From contig VXMB01000007.1 of assembly GCA_009841265.1 (NCBI GenBank), positions 536,173 through 600,172 of the forward strand: 64,000 nt of DNA, in the 5' to 3' direction. Shown one piece after another: positions 41,998-50,640 of the stretch (positions are counted from its first letter, which is position 1; each line of letters begins with the position of its first letter). A program made the position numbers and the translations under genes. Origin of the DNA: Gemmatimonadota bacterium (GTDB taxonomy: Bacteria; JAAXHH01). The notes beneath the pieces were generated by a model, which worked only from the letters and a program-made list of their open reading frames with translations, searched no databases and had not been told where the DNA came from.

Positions 41998-42828
41998 CTA
42001 CCGCGCGTTCCGCCTTCTGAGCCACTCCACGGTCAACAGGAACACCACCGCGAAGACGATGAGGAAGACAGCCACGGCCAGGATGGCGGGACTGATCTCC
42101 TCGCGGATGCCCGACCACGTCTGGCGCGGTATGGTCCGCTGCTCGATCCCGCCCATGAAGAGCACCACGACGACCTCGTCGAAGGACGCGGCGAAGGCGA
42201 AGATCCCCCCGGAGACTACCCCCGGCGCGATGAGGGGAAGCTGGACGCGGCGGAAGACGGTCAAGGGGCCCGCGCCCATGCTCGCGGCCGCCCGTGAGAG
42301 GTTCTCGTCATACCCGGCCAGCGTGGCGGTGACCGTGATCACGACGAATGGCGTGCCCAGGGCGGCGTGGGCGAGGATCAGCCCGAGGTGGGTCTGCGCC
42401 AGGCCCAGGTTCGAGTAGAAGAAGAACATCCCCGCGGCCGAAATGATGACGGGCGTGACCATGGGGGAGATCAGCAGCCCCGTGGCGAAGCGGCGGGCCG
42501 GCATGGCCGGGTTGGACAGGCCCAGCGCGGCGAGCGTGCCGAGGACCGTGGCGAGTACGGTGGCGGAGACCCCGATGAGCAGGCTGTTCGCCAGCGCCCG
42601 CGACCACTCCTCGTCCTCCATGATCTGGCGGTACCAACGCAGGGACCAGGCGTCGGCGTCCAGGCGGAGCATGCCCTCGGTGAAGGTGAAATAGGGTTCG
42701 GCGTTGAAGCTCAGCGGCACGATCACGAGGATCGGCGCGATCAGGAAGGCGAAGACGAGCGCACAGAATCCGAGGTACGCCATGCGCCAGAATCCGTGGC
42801 CGGCGGTCGTTGTCGTCATCGTCGTCAT
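41998..42828 (-). CDS. potC: ABC transporter permease, PotC type
   Basis: A 276-residue inner-membrane protein. ATG 42828 shares one base with the potB stop (TGATG). Six membrane helices are visible, from MAYLGFCALVFAFLIAPILV to ILAVAVFLIVFAVVFLLTVE. The EAA loop that docks on the ATPase reads RAAASMGAGPLTVFRRVQLP. The N-terminal MTTMTTTTAG is unusual, and the second ATG (42819) may be used. Last gene of the polyamine/quaternary-amine-type importer operon. Confidence 0.9.
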   Translation of the reverse strand: MTTMTTTTAGHGFWRMAYLGFCALVFAFLIAPILVIVPLSFNAEPYFTFTEGMLRLDADAWSLRWYRQIMEDEEWSRALANSLLIGVSATVLATVLGTLAALGLSNPAMPARRFATGLLISPMVTPVIISAAGMFFFYSNLGLAQTHLGLILAHAALGTPFVVITVTATLAGYDENLSRAAASMGAGPLTVFRRVQLPLIAPGVVSGGIFAFAASFDEVVVVLFMGGIEQRTIPRQTWSGIREEISPAILAVAVFLIVFAVVFLLTVEWLRRRNAR

Positions 42829-44084
42829 CAGCCCAGCCTCATCCGTTCGATGCCCACGAGCCGGTCGTAGAGCACGTAAAGCCCCGCCACGCACACCAGC
42901 AGGATGCCGCCCAGGGCCGCCGCGAGACTCCAGTTCAGCGACGACTGCATGTGGAAGGCGATCATGTTGGAGATGAGCTGCCCCGTGCTCCCTCCCACCA
43001 GGGCCGGTGTGATGTAGTACCCGATGGCGAGGATGAACACGAGCAGGCAGCCGGCGCCCACGCCGGGCAGGGTCTGCGGCCAGTATACGCGCCAGAAGGA
43101 CTGCCACGGGGTCGCGCCCAGGGACTCCGCCGCGCTCGTCTGCACCCGCGGAATGGCGCTCATGACCGAGTAGAGCGGCAGCACCATGAAGGGAAGCAGC
43201 ACGTGGGTCATGGCCACGAAGGTACCGGTCATGTTGTAGATCATGGCCAGCCGGCCTTCGTCCCCGATGACGCCCAGGAAGACGAGCATGTCGTTGAGGA
43301 CGCCCTGGTTCTGCAGGAGCACGATCCACGACGTCGTGCGCACGAGGAGCGAGGTCCAGAAGGGCACGAGGACCAGGATCAGGAGCAGGTTGGCGCGCCG
43401 GGGAGTGGCGTGGGCGATCAGCCGCGCGACGGGATAGCCGATGAGCAGGCACAGCACGGTGACGCCCAGGCTCACGAGGAGGGTGCGCCAGAGCAGGAAC
43501 AGGTAGATCTGCCGGTCCTCGGGCTGGAAGGCGATGGATCCATCGGGATCGCGTTGCAGATCGAGGGCGTTCAGGTAGTGCCGCGACGTATACCGGTCTC
43601 CGGCCTCGCGCAATGCACGCCAGGTTCCGGGCTCTCCCCAGGCCGCGTGGATGCCGGTCAGTGCCTCGGACCACGGCCCTTCATCGACGTTCCGCAGCCT
43701 CCGGGCGGTGCGCGTAAACGCGCTGCGCAGTCCGGACTGCACCCGGTTGACCCGCGTGGCCACCTGGCCGAGCGTGCGGTCCTCCCGGGCCGCGAGCAGT
43801 TCGCGGGCCAGCGTTTCGTAGACCGCTTCGTCCGGCAGGTGCTGGCCGTCCCAGGCACGCAACCACTCGAGGGTCTCGGGGAGGGCGTCGGCGACCACCG
43901 GATCGTAGACGCTTCGGACCAGCATGTTCGCCAGGGGCGCGAGAAAGGTCACACCGACGAAGACTAGTAGCGGCAGCACCAGCATTGCCGCGCGCAGCCG
44001 GGGGTCGAGCCGCGGACCGGACCGGGGGCCTGACCGGGAGGAGGGCCTGGGGCGGTCGGTCTTTTTCACGGGGATCTCGCTCAT
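42828..44084 (-). CDS. potB: ABC transporter permease, PotB type, with extended periplasmic loop
   Basis: A 418-residue permease; start ATG 44084 overlaps the receptor stop (ATGA). Helix 1 is AAMLVLPLLVFVGVTFLAPL. Between helix 1 and helix 2 there is a loop of about 170 residues (VRSVYDPVVADALPETLEWL to EDRQIYLFLLWRT), much longer than in standard PotB of ~285-310 residues. The remaining helices and the EAA loop (SAAESLGATPWQSFWRVYWP) are standard. The loop, predicted periplasmic, could contact the binding proteins. Confidence 0.9.
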   Translation of the reverse strand: MSEIPVKKTDRPRPSSRSGPRSGPRLDPRLRAAMLVLPLLVFVGVTFLAPLANMLVRSVYDPVVADALPETLEWLRAWDGQHLPDEAVYETLARELLAAREDRTLGQVATRVNRVQSGLRSAFTRTARRLRNVDEGPWSEALTGIHAAWGEPGTWRALREAGDRYTSRHYLNALDLQRDPDGSIAFQPEDRQIYLFLLWRTLLVSLGVTVLCLLIGYPVARLIAHATPRRANLLLILVLVPFWTSLLVRTTSWIVLLQNQGVLNDMLVFLGVIGDEGRLAMIYNMTGTFVAMTHVLLPFMVLPLYSVMSAIPRVQTSAAESLGATPWQSFWRVYWPQTLPGVGAGCLLVFILAIGYYITPALVGGSTGQLISNMIAFHMQSSLNWSLAAALGGILLVCVAGLYVLYDRLVGIERMRLG

Positions 44085-45184
44085 CGTGCCAGCCACGTGC
44101 TGAAACGCTCATTCATCTCTTCGCCGTTGTCGCTCCACCATTCCCAGTCGTTGTGCAGGGCGCGGGACACGTTTTCAGGGCTGGTCGGCATGTGCGGGTT
44201 CATTTGGACGCCGGTTTCCGCATGGGTCGAAATCAGGTTCATGGCGGAGAGGCGCGTGGGACTATAGGAGATGTACCGGCCGACGTCCGCCATGGCCCGC
44301 GCCGTATTGGCGAAGCGGACGAATTCCTTCGCCGCCTCCAGGTTCCGCGTGCCCTCCACGATCACGAGGCCCCCCGTGTCCAGGAGCTGCCCGTCCCAAA
44401 CGATGACGAAGGGCTGTCCCTCCAGGACCTGGGCGTTGAAGATCCGACCATTATACGCCGTGGTCATCACCACTTCGCCGTCGGCCAGCATCTGGGGCGG
44501 CTGGGCGCCGGCTTCCCACCAGACGATCCGGTCCTTGACAGCGTCCAGTTTCCGGAAGGCCCGGCGCACGCCCGCTTCGGTGTCCAGCGTGGCGTAGACT
44601 TCGTCCACCGCGACGCCGTCGGCCATCAGGGCGAACTCGAGATTCGCCAGCGGGGAGCGGCGCATGCCCCGTCTTCCCGGGAACTTCTCCAGGTCGAAGA
44701 AATCGGCGATGGAAGCGGGTTTCGATGTCCCGATCCGCGCGTCGTTGTAGACGACGACCGTCGAGTAGAACAGGTTGGTCGGGCCGCATTCCGTGAGGCC
44801 GTCTTCGGATATGTCGTCCACCGCAGGGGTCCCGTCGGCTCCCGGGGCCAGTTCGTCGACATCGATGGGTACGAGGAGGCCTTCGTCGCAGCCCCGGACC
44901 ATGTCGGGAAGTTCCATGTCGACGACGTCCCAGTACACGTTGCCCACGTCGACCTGGGCCCGGATCTGCGCCAGGCCGCCGTTGTAGTCTTCGATTTGAA
45001 CGTCGATCTCCGTTTCCCGCTCGAAACGTTCGATGTATCCCTTCTCGCAGGCGCGGGCATATGCGCCGCCCCAGCTCACAAGCGTCAGTGTCCGCTCCTG
45101 CGCGGTGGCGTGCCCGCAAAGCAAAAGGACCAGTACAGCCAGGCCCGGAAGCAGGATGCGTCCTACGGCGATCTTTCGTGTCAT
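44081..45184 (-). CDS. potD: PotD-like periplasmic binding protein of the complete importer (paralogue 4)
   Basis: A 367-residue receptor; ATG 45184 overlaps the potA stop (ATGA). Signal peptide MTRKIAVGRILLPGLAVLVL to about ATAQ. It begins TLTLVSWGGAYARACEKGY and shares every block with the three orphan receptors (NGGLAQIRAQVDVGNVYWDV, PGRRGMRRSPLANLEFALMA, NERFSTWLAR). It is the only one encoded with its ATPase and permeases, so it is the founding receptor of the family here. Confidence 0.92.
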   Translation of the reverse strand: MTRKIAVGRILLPGLAVLVLLLCGHATAQERTLTLVSWGGAYARACEKGYIERFERETEIDVQIEDYNGGLAQIRAQVDVGNVYWDVVDMELPDMVRGCDEGLLVPIDVDELAPGADGTPAVDDISEDGLTECGPTNLFYSTVVVYNDARIGTSKPASIADFFDLEKFPGRRGMRRSPLANLEFALMADGVAVDEVYATLDTEAGVRRAFRKLDAVKDRIVWWEAGAQPPQMLADGEVVMTTAYNGRIFNAQVLEGQPFVIVWDGQLLDTGGLVIVEGTRNLEAAKEFVRFANTARAMADVGRYISYSPTRLSAMNLISTHAETGVQMNPHMPTSPENVSRALHNDWEWWSDNGEEMNERFSTWLAR

Positions 45185-46290
45185 TCCCCGTCTCCTTCCG
45201 GGTCGGGGTCGAGCACCCGGCAGTCGGTCGGCGTCCAGCCGATGAGAATCTTGTCGCCCGCGAGCAGGGCGCCGTGGCCGACGGTGTTGGGTATCTTGAT
45301 GATAAAATCCGATGTGTGGCATACCGTGACGCGCAGGCGCAGGTAGTCGCCCAGGAACGTGATGTCCTCGATCATGCCCACCAGTTCGTTGGTGTAGAGT
45401 CCGGCTTTCGGCGAGACGGCCACCCGCTCGGGGCGGATCGAGAGCGTCGTGTCGTCGCCCACCTGGCAGGGCGCGATGCGGATCGCCTCGATGATCTCGC
45501 CTCCCACGAACACTTCGCAGATATCGCCCTCTATGCCCATCACCTTGCCGTGCAGCCGGTTGTTCTCCCCGATGAACCGGGCCACGAAGGAGCGTTGCGG
45601 TTCCTCGTAGAGCGTCTCGGGATCGGCCACCTGTTCGACCCTGCCGTCTCGTAGCACGGCGATGCGGTCCGACATGACCATGGCCTCCTGCTGGTCGTGG
45701 GTGACGTACACGACCGTGACGCCCAATGTCTTGTGGATGCGGCGGATCTCGTATTGCATTTCCTCGCGAAGCCGGCGGTCCAGCGCGCCGAGGGGTTCGT
45801 CCATGAGGACCAGATCGGGATCGAATACCAGGGCGCGGGCGATGGCCACGCGCTGTTGCTGCCCGCCGGAGAGCTGGCCGGGACGTCGGTGCTCGAATCC
45901 TACCAGCTGCACCAGTTGCAGGGCCCGTTCCACCCGTTCCCGGCACTGGCCGCGGTCCATGCCGCGGACCTCGAGGGGAAAAGCGAGATTGGCCCCCACC
46001 GTCATGTGAGGGAAGAGGGCGTAGTTCTGGAACACCATGCCGATGCCGCGCTTGCGGGGCGGCAGGTTGTGGATGGAGCGACCGTCCACGAGGATCTCGC
46101 CGGAGGTGGGCGTCTCGAAGCCGGCCAGCATCATGAGGCAGGTGGTCTTGCCCGAACCGGAAGGTCCCAGGAGGGTGAGGAACTCTCCTTTGCGGATGTC
46201 CAGGTCGACACCGTCGACTACCGTGGTCTTTCCGTCATAGCTTTTGCTAACCTTGCGGTACTCGACATAGGACCGGCCGGATCCTTCCAT
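45181..46290 (-). CDS. potA: ABC transporter ATPase, PotA type
   Basis: A 369-residue ATPase. Walker A LLGPSGSGKTTCLMM, Q-loop MVFQNYALFPHM, signature LSGGQQQRVAIARALVFDPD, Walker B LVLMDEPLGALDRRLREEM, His-switch TVVYVTHDQQEAMVMSD. A C-terminal TOBE-type domain (about residues 275-360) follows: VFVGGEIIEAIRIAPCQVGD and LSIRPERVAVSPKAGLYTN. First gene of the operon potA-potD-potB-potC, in which every junction overlaps by one or four bases, so the subunits should be made in step. Confidence 0.94.
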   Translation of the reverse strand: MEGSGRSYVEYRKVSKSYDGKTTVVDGVDLDIRKGEFLTLLGPSGSGKTTCLMMLAGFETPTSGEILVDGRSIHNLPPRKRGIGMVFQNYALFPHMTVGANLAFPLEVRGMDRGQCRERVERALQLVQLVGFEHRRPGQLSGGQQQRVAIARALVFDPDLVLMDEPLGALDRRLREEMQYEIRRIHKTLGVTVVYVTHDQQEAMVMSDRIAVLRDGRVEQVADPETLYEEPQRSFVARFIGENNRLHGKVMGIEGDICEVFVGGEIIEAIRIAPCQVGDDTTLSIRPERVAVSPKAGLYTNELVGMIEDITFLGDYLRLRVTVCHTSDFIIKIPNTVGHGALLAGDKILIGWTPTDCRVLDPDPEGDGE

Positions 46291-46491
46291 TTAGGCACGC
46301 TCCAGGCGGGGAATGAGCCGTTCGAAAACAGGTGGAAACCTTAACCCGCACCGCCCTGCCTGTCAAACCTTTTCCTTTCGACGGCAGGGCCGGGAATGTA
46401 CCTTATGTCGGTTAGGGTGGACGACGCGCCCGCCGCCGACCCGTCAACCACAGTCACCGGCCGCCTGCCAGGAGAAAGACTGCCCGACCCC

Positions 46492-47718
46492 ATGGAACTT
46501 TATATCATCCGCCACGCGGAATCCGAGAACAATGCCCGGCCGCAGGAAGAGCGCACCGACGATCCCTCCCTGTCCGCCCTCGGGTACCGGCAGGCCGAAT
46601 ACCTCGTAAACCGCATCCGCCACCTTCGCCCCACGCGCATTTTCGTCAGTCCGTTCCTTCGCACCCTGGAAACCATCGCCCCCTACATGCGTGAGACGGG
46701 TCAGGCCGCGGATGCGTGGATCGACCTCCACGAACAGGGCGGGGTCCAGGCCGGTGTGGGCAACGCGGACTACGAAGGCAGGCCCGGCATGAAGCGCTCT
46801 GAAATCGAGCGTGGGTTCCCGGGCGTCCGCCTCGGCGGCGAGTTCGACGAGGAAGGCTGGTGGAAGTGCCGTCCCTGGGAGGACTACGATGCCGCCCAGG
46901 CCCGGGCGGAGCGCGTCACCCGCAGGATCCACGACGAGTTCGGTCACACCGGGGAGTGCGTCGTCCTGGTGTCCCACGGGGCGTTCATGCGGTTCCTCGT
47001 GGGCGTGATCCTGGACACCCCGGGCATGGGACACGATAGGATCGACTGGTTCGCGAACACCTCCGTCACCCGGTTCATCATCACGCCCACCTATACGCAC
47101 CTGGCCCTGATGAACTGCGTGCGCCACCTTCCCGAGGCGTGGATCACCGGGGTGGACGCCCACCCGGTCCGGACAGGCGAGTTCGTCGAAGAAGCCGGCG
47201 ATCGGCGCCGTTGCGCCTGGACCCTCAAAGACCCGATACTGGCCGCCTACCACGACGACGAGTACGGCTTTCCCCTGTCCCGGGACGACGATTTCTTCGA
47301 GCGGCTCGTGCTGGAGATCAACCAGGCGGGACTGAGCTGGCTGACGGTGCTGAAGAAGCGTAAGGCGCTGAGGGAGGCCTTCGAGGGGTTCGACGTGGAC
47401 CGTGTAGCAGCCTATGGCGACGAGGACCGGGCGCGCCTGCTCGGGGACGCCGGTATCATCCGGAACCGGCTCAAGATCGACGCGGCCATCCACAACGCGC
47501 GGGTCATCCGGGAGATCCGGGCGGAACATGGATCCTTCGCGGCCTGGCTGAACGACCAGACCTGCACTACGCTGGACGAATGGGTGGCGGTGTTCAGGAA
47601 GACCTTCCGCTTCATGGGTCCCGAGATCGTCGGTGAATTCCTCATGAGCACGGGTTATCTACCCATCCACCACGACCCGGAGTGCTTTCTCGCCGGGCAA
47701 GGGCACCGTGTGGGCTAG
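46492..47718 (+). CDS. Histidine phosphatase fused to 3-methyladenine DNA glycosylase I (Tag)
   Basis: One uninterrupted frame with two enzymes. Residues 1-~215 are a phosphoglycerate-mutase-like phosphatase: MELYIIRHAESENNA (RH-x-E), SPFLRTLETIAPYM and VVLVSHGAFMRFLVG. Residues ~222-408 are Tag: RRCAWTLKDPILAAYHDDEYG with zinc ligands Cys and His, NQAGLSWLTVLKKRKALREA, and the C-terminal zinc ligands in YLPIHHDPECF. The start is uncertain; ATG 46492 gives the conserved N-terminus, while ATGs at 46396 and 46405 would add a disordered extension. Tag removes 3-methyladenine from DNA. I do not know this fusion from other organisms. Confidence 0.88.
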   Translation: MELYIIRHAESENNARPQEERTDDPSLSALGYRQAEYLVNRIRHLRPTRIFVSPFLRTLETIAPYMRETGQAADAWIDLHEQGGVQAGVGNADYEGRPGMKRSEIERGFPGVRLGGEFDEEGWWKCRPWEDYDAAQARAERVTRRIHDEFGHTGECVVLVSHGAFMRFLVGVILDTPGMGHDRIDWFANTSVTRFIITPTYTHLALMNCVRHLPEAWITGVDAHPVRTGEFVEEAGDRRRCAWTLKDPILAAYHDDEYGFPLSRDDDFFERLVLEINQAGLSWLTVLKKRKALREAFEGFDVDRVAAYGDEDRARLLGDAGIIRNRLKIDAAIHNARVIREIRAEHGSFAAWLNDQTCTTLDEWVAVFRKTFRFMGPEIVGEFLMSTGYLPIHHDPECFLAGQGHRVG

Positions 47719-47802
47719 TCTGTGCGCGCGGAGTGATCGGTGGGCCGGACCGGCGATCTGAGCGGTCGGTGCGCCCGGAGCGGCCGGACCGGCGGCCGCC
47801 GA

Positions 47803-48060
47803 TCAGCCTTCTCCTTCTTCGTCCTTGAGCAGGTTACGCTCCTTGAGTTCCGACTCCAGCTCGTCGAGACAGGACCGGAAGGATTTCCATGCCTCCGGGG
47901 AGACGGTGATGCCCTTCCTGCTGGGCAGGAAATCACCGTCGTTCTCGTAGTAAATCCGGATATCGGCGTACTCGTTGCCGCGGAAGGACGTGATGGTGAA
48001 GCGGAACTCTTCCTGGCTGTTCTTCTGGAAACTGGCTACGACCTGGCTGTCCTCGGCCAT
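47803..48060 (-). CDS. PC4/p15-type single-stranded-DNA-binding coactivator
   Basis: An 85-residue protein. ATG 48060 has GAGG seven bases upstream. It matches the PC4 fold: FRFTITSFRGNEYADIRIYY, then DFLPSRKGITVSPEAWKSF, ending with an acidic helix DELESELKERNLLKDEEGEG. Bacterial PC4 proteins bind ssDNA as dimers and affect transcription or repair. Its neighbour is the DNA glycosylase fusion (convergent). Divergent to the aminotransferase gene. Confidence 0.85.
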   Translation of the reverse strand: MAEDSQVVASFQKNSQEEFRFTITSFRGNEYADIRIYYENDGDFLPSRKGITVSPEAWKSFRSCLDELESELKERNLLKDEEGEG

Positions 48061-48119
48061 GTATATACCTCGCAAAGCGGTAAATGGGCGTGCTGGATCA
48101 CGATGTACACTTATACACC

Positions 48120-48161
48120 GTATACACGATGCACACCATGACCTTATAACACCGTGTATAC
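48120..48161. promoter_or_regulatory. Inverted repeat in the divergent PC4/aminotransferase region
   Basis: GTATACACG (48120-48128) and CGTGTATAC (48153-48161) form a perfect 9-base dyad with a 24-base centre. Related TATACACCG and TGTACAC elements lie just before it. The region 48061-48375 is AT-richer and otherwise empty. It looks like an operator pair; the regulator is unknown. Confidence 0.45.
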
Positions 48162-48375
48162 AATGAATATCATGACACGATGATCAACATTGACCACCAT
48201 TGGAAGGCCATGATAAGACCTGTCCCCCCGCCCGTGTCAAGGAAAATTGGCCTTGTCTTTCAATGGCCCGGACCGTACAATCCAATGCACGAGTGCGGTG
48301 GCACCCGACGGGCACTCGCGCGGTTCAGTTCGATCACGATTTAAGTATGCAGAGGGTAAAAGCAGGGGGTTTTTG

Positions 48376-49608
48376 ATGGACTGGCGGGATGTATACGCGG
48401 ACCGCATGGAACTCATTGGAGATACCGCGGTCATCGAGCTGCTCAAGCTGGCGGAACGGCCGGACGTGCTTTCCTTTGCCGGCGGCTTGCCGGACGACGC
48501 CACGTTCCCCATGGAGGCGATGAAGGAAGTCGCCGTCCAGGTCTTCGAGAATCACGGCAGCATGTCGCTGCAATACGGTCCGACGGCGGGTTACACGGCC
48601 CTGAGGGAGTGGATCGCCGGCCGCATGGGACCCGTCGAAGGCGTGACCGCCACCGTGGACGACATTATCGTCACTACCGGCGGCATCGAGGCCATGGACC
48701 TCATCGCCAAGATGCTGCTCAACCCCGGTGACGTCATCGTCGTGGAAGCCCCCACCTACCTGACCGCGTTTTCGGTCTTCCGGTGCTACGACGTGGATTT
48801 CGTCGCGGTGGATATCGATGACGAAGGCATGCGCGTGGACCTCCTGGAAGCGCAATTGAGTGAGCTGGAACGCCAGGGCAAGCGGGCAAAGCTGATTTAC
48901 ACCATGCCGACGTTTCAGAACCCGGGCGGCGTGACCATGCCCCTGGAACGGCGACGCAGGCTGGTCGAACTCGCCGACCGGTACAACATCCCCATCCTGG
49001 AGGACCACGCCTACGCGGAGCTGTACTTCGAACACGCGCCCCCGCCTTCGCTCAAGGCGCTGAATCCCGACGGTGTGCTGTTCGTCAGCACCTTCTCCAA
49101 GATCTTCGGGCCGGGTATCCGCCTCGGCTGGATCGCCGCGCCGCCGCCCGTCATCGCCCAGTTGTGCCAGGCAAAGCTGGGCAGCGACCAGTGTTCCAGC
49201 ACCCTCGGGCAGCGCATTGTCTACGAATACGGCCGACAGGGACTGATGGACTCCCAGATCGCGCTGTCCAGAGCGCTTTACCAGGCCAAGCGTGACGTCA
49301 CGCTGGACGCGCTGGCGGAGCACGCCCCGCCCGGCCTGGCCTGGACCCGACCGGACGGCGGATTCTACGTGTGGTTGACCGCACCCGAAGGGATCGACTC
49401 CACGGCGATGCTGGCCTGGGCCGTCGAGCATGAGAAGGTGGCCTACGTGGCCGGCCCCTCGTTCTATACCGACGGCCGCGGCGCGAACCAGTTCCGGCTG
49501 TGTTACAGCTTCCTCGACCAGTCGCTCATCGGCGAAGGAATCTCCCGGGTGTGCCGCTCGGTGTCGCATCATATCGAACGACGCCATCGCGACCGCATCG
49601 GCGTGTAG
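48376..49608 (+). CDS. PLP aminotransferase, 2-aminoadipate/LysN type
   Basis: A 410-residue class I/II aminotransferase. ATG 48376 follows AGGGGG; the open frame upstream is not coding. DVLSFAGGLPDDATFP and LQYGPTAGYTALREWIAGRM are typical of the LysN/MocR-like branch, as are IVTTGGIEAMDLIAKMLLNP, YTMPTFQNPGGVTMP and the PLP Lys in VSTFSKIFGPGIRLGW. The C-terminal Arg that binds the carboxylate is in NQFRLCYSF. No DNA-binding domain is attached. It could transaminate aminoadipate, branched-chain or aromatic amino acids. The PhyH gene follows 20 bases later. Confidence 0.9.
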   Translation: MDWRDVYADRMELIGDTAVIELLKLAERPDVLSFAGGLPDDATFPMEAMKEVAVQVFENHGSMSLQYGPTAGYTALREWIAGRMGPVEGVTATVDDIIVTTGGIEAMDLIAKMLLNPGDVIVVEAPTYLTAFSVFRCYDVDFVAVDIDDEGMRVDLLEAQLSELERQGKRAKLIYTMPTFQNPGGVTMPLERRRRLVELADRYNIPILEDHAYAELYFEHAPPPSLKALNPDGVLFVSTFSKIFGPGIRLGWIAAPPPVIAQLCQAKLGSDQCSSTLGQRIVYEYGRQGLMDSQIALSRALYQAKRDVTLDALAEHAPPGLAWTRPDGGFYVWLTAPEGIDSTAMLAWAVEHEKVAYVAGPSFYTDGRGANQFRLCYSFLDQSLIGEGISRVCRSVSHHIERRHRDRIGV

Positions 49609-49628
49609 GGACTCGCTGGGAGCAAATC

Positions 49629-50429
49629 ATGTTCCGGCTCAACGAAGAACACGAGAACAGGTTCCGGGAAGACGGCTACCTGATGGTGGAGAGGCTCTAC
49701 GACGAGGAGGAAATGGAACTCCTCCTCAACGTGGGCCGTCACGACGGGGAGAAGGCCTCGCTCGTCCGCGCCGCCGAGGATACCGAGGGCCGCGAAAGCA
49801 AGCTGTGGCTGACCTCGGACACGGACCGGGAGGACATCTACAACGCCATCTGCCGCGGCCGGCGCTTGGTCGATACGCTGGAGCGGCTCATGGGCGACGA
49901 GGTCTACCTGTACCACTACAAGATGATGGTCAAGGAACCCCGTGTCGGCGGTGCGTGGGAGTGGCACCAGGACTACGGGTACTGGTACCACAACCAGGCG
50001 CTGTATCCCGACATGGCCAGTTGCTACATCGCGGTGGACCGGGCCCACCGGGGCAACGGCTGCCTCCAGGTCATCCGGGGTTCGCACCGCCTGGGCCGGA
50101 TCGAACACGGCCGTTACGGCACCCAGGTGGGGGCCGACCCGAAGCGGGTGGAACTCGCGCTGGAACACCTGGACCACGTGTATTGTGAAATGTCGCCCGG
50201 CACCGCGTTGTTCTTCCACGCGAACGTGCTGCACCGTTCGGACCCGAACGAGAGCGACGACCCGAGGTGGAGCCTCATCTGCTGCTACAACACCCGGCAC
50301 AACCCCTGCCAGGACCGTCCCGGTCACCCGTCCTACCGACCCCTGGGCAAGTGGGACGACAGCCAGATCAAGGAGGTGGGACGCAGGCAGTGGGCGGAAC
50401 TCGCCGCCACCGCCGGACCTGGCGCCTGA
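49629..50429 (+). CDS. Phytanoyl-CoA dioxygenase (PhyH) family, ectoine-hydroxylase-like
   Basis: A 266-residue Fe(II)/2-oxoglutarate oxygenase with GGGAG before ATG 49629. The N-terminal block FREDGYLMVERLYDEEEMEL is typical. Metal ligands: EWHQDYGYWYHN (His-x-Asp, near residue 111) and FHANVLHRSDPNESDDPRWS (distal His and the Arg for 2-oxoglutarate). Not close to the PhyH at 4.2 kb. The 20-base gap to the aminotransferase gene suggests cotranscription; the two could modify the same amino-acid-derived compound. Confidence 0.87.
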   Translation: MFRLNEEHENRFREDGYLMVERLYDEEEMELLLNVGRHDGEKASLVRAAEDTEGRESKLWLTSDTDREDIYNAICRGRRLVDTLERLMGDEVYLYHYKMMVKEPRVGGAWEWHQDYGYWYHNQALYPDMASCYIAVDRAHRGNGCLQVIRGSHRLGRIEHGRYGTQVGADPKRVELALEHLDHVYCEMSPGTALFFHANVLHRSDPNESDDPRWSLICCYNTRHNPCQDRPGHPSYRPLGKWDDSQIKEVGRRQWAELAATAGPGA

Positions 50430-50493
50430 TCCCCGGCCTGAAGCCGCCGGATCCGCGGCCACAGGTACTCGGCGCAATTCAATCGATTAATAG

Positions 50494-50522
50494 TTGCAAA
50501 TTTGAGTTAAATACCCTATACA
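50494..50522 (+). promoter_or_regulatory. Promoter of the lipoprotein gene
   Basis: TTGCAA (50494-50499), 17-base spacer, TATACA (50517-50522). It lies in the AT-rich gap before the lipoprotein, which also contains AGTACGTAT twice (50526 and 50558 regions). Confidence 0.5.
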
Positions 50523-50640
50523 TATAGTACGTATGGCCGACGACCGATGAGTCAGCGCAGTACGTATTTTCCTCTACATTACAAAGCGTCACTTTTTTCA
50601 TTCCACCACGATGGGATTTCCACGTGAAAGGAACAAAACC

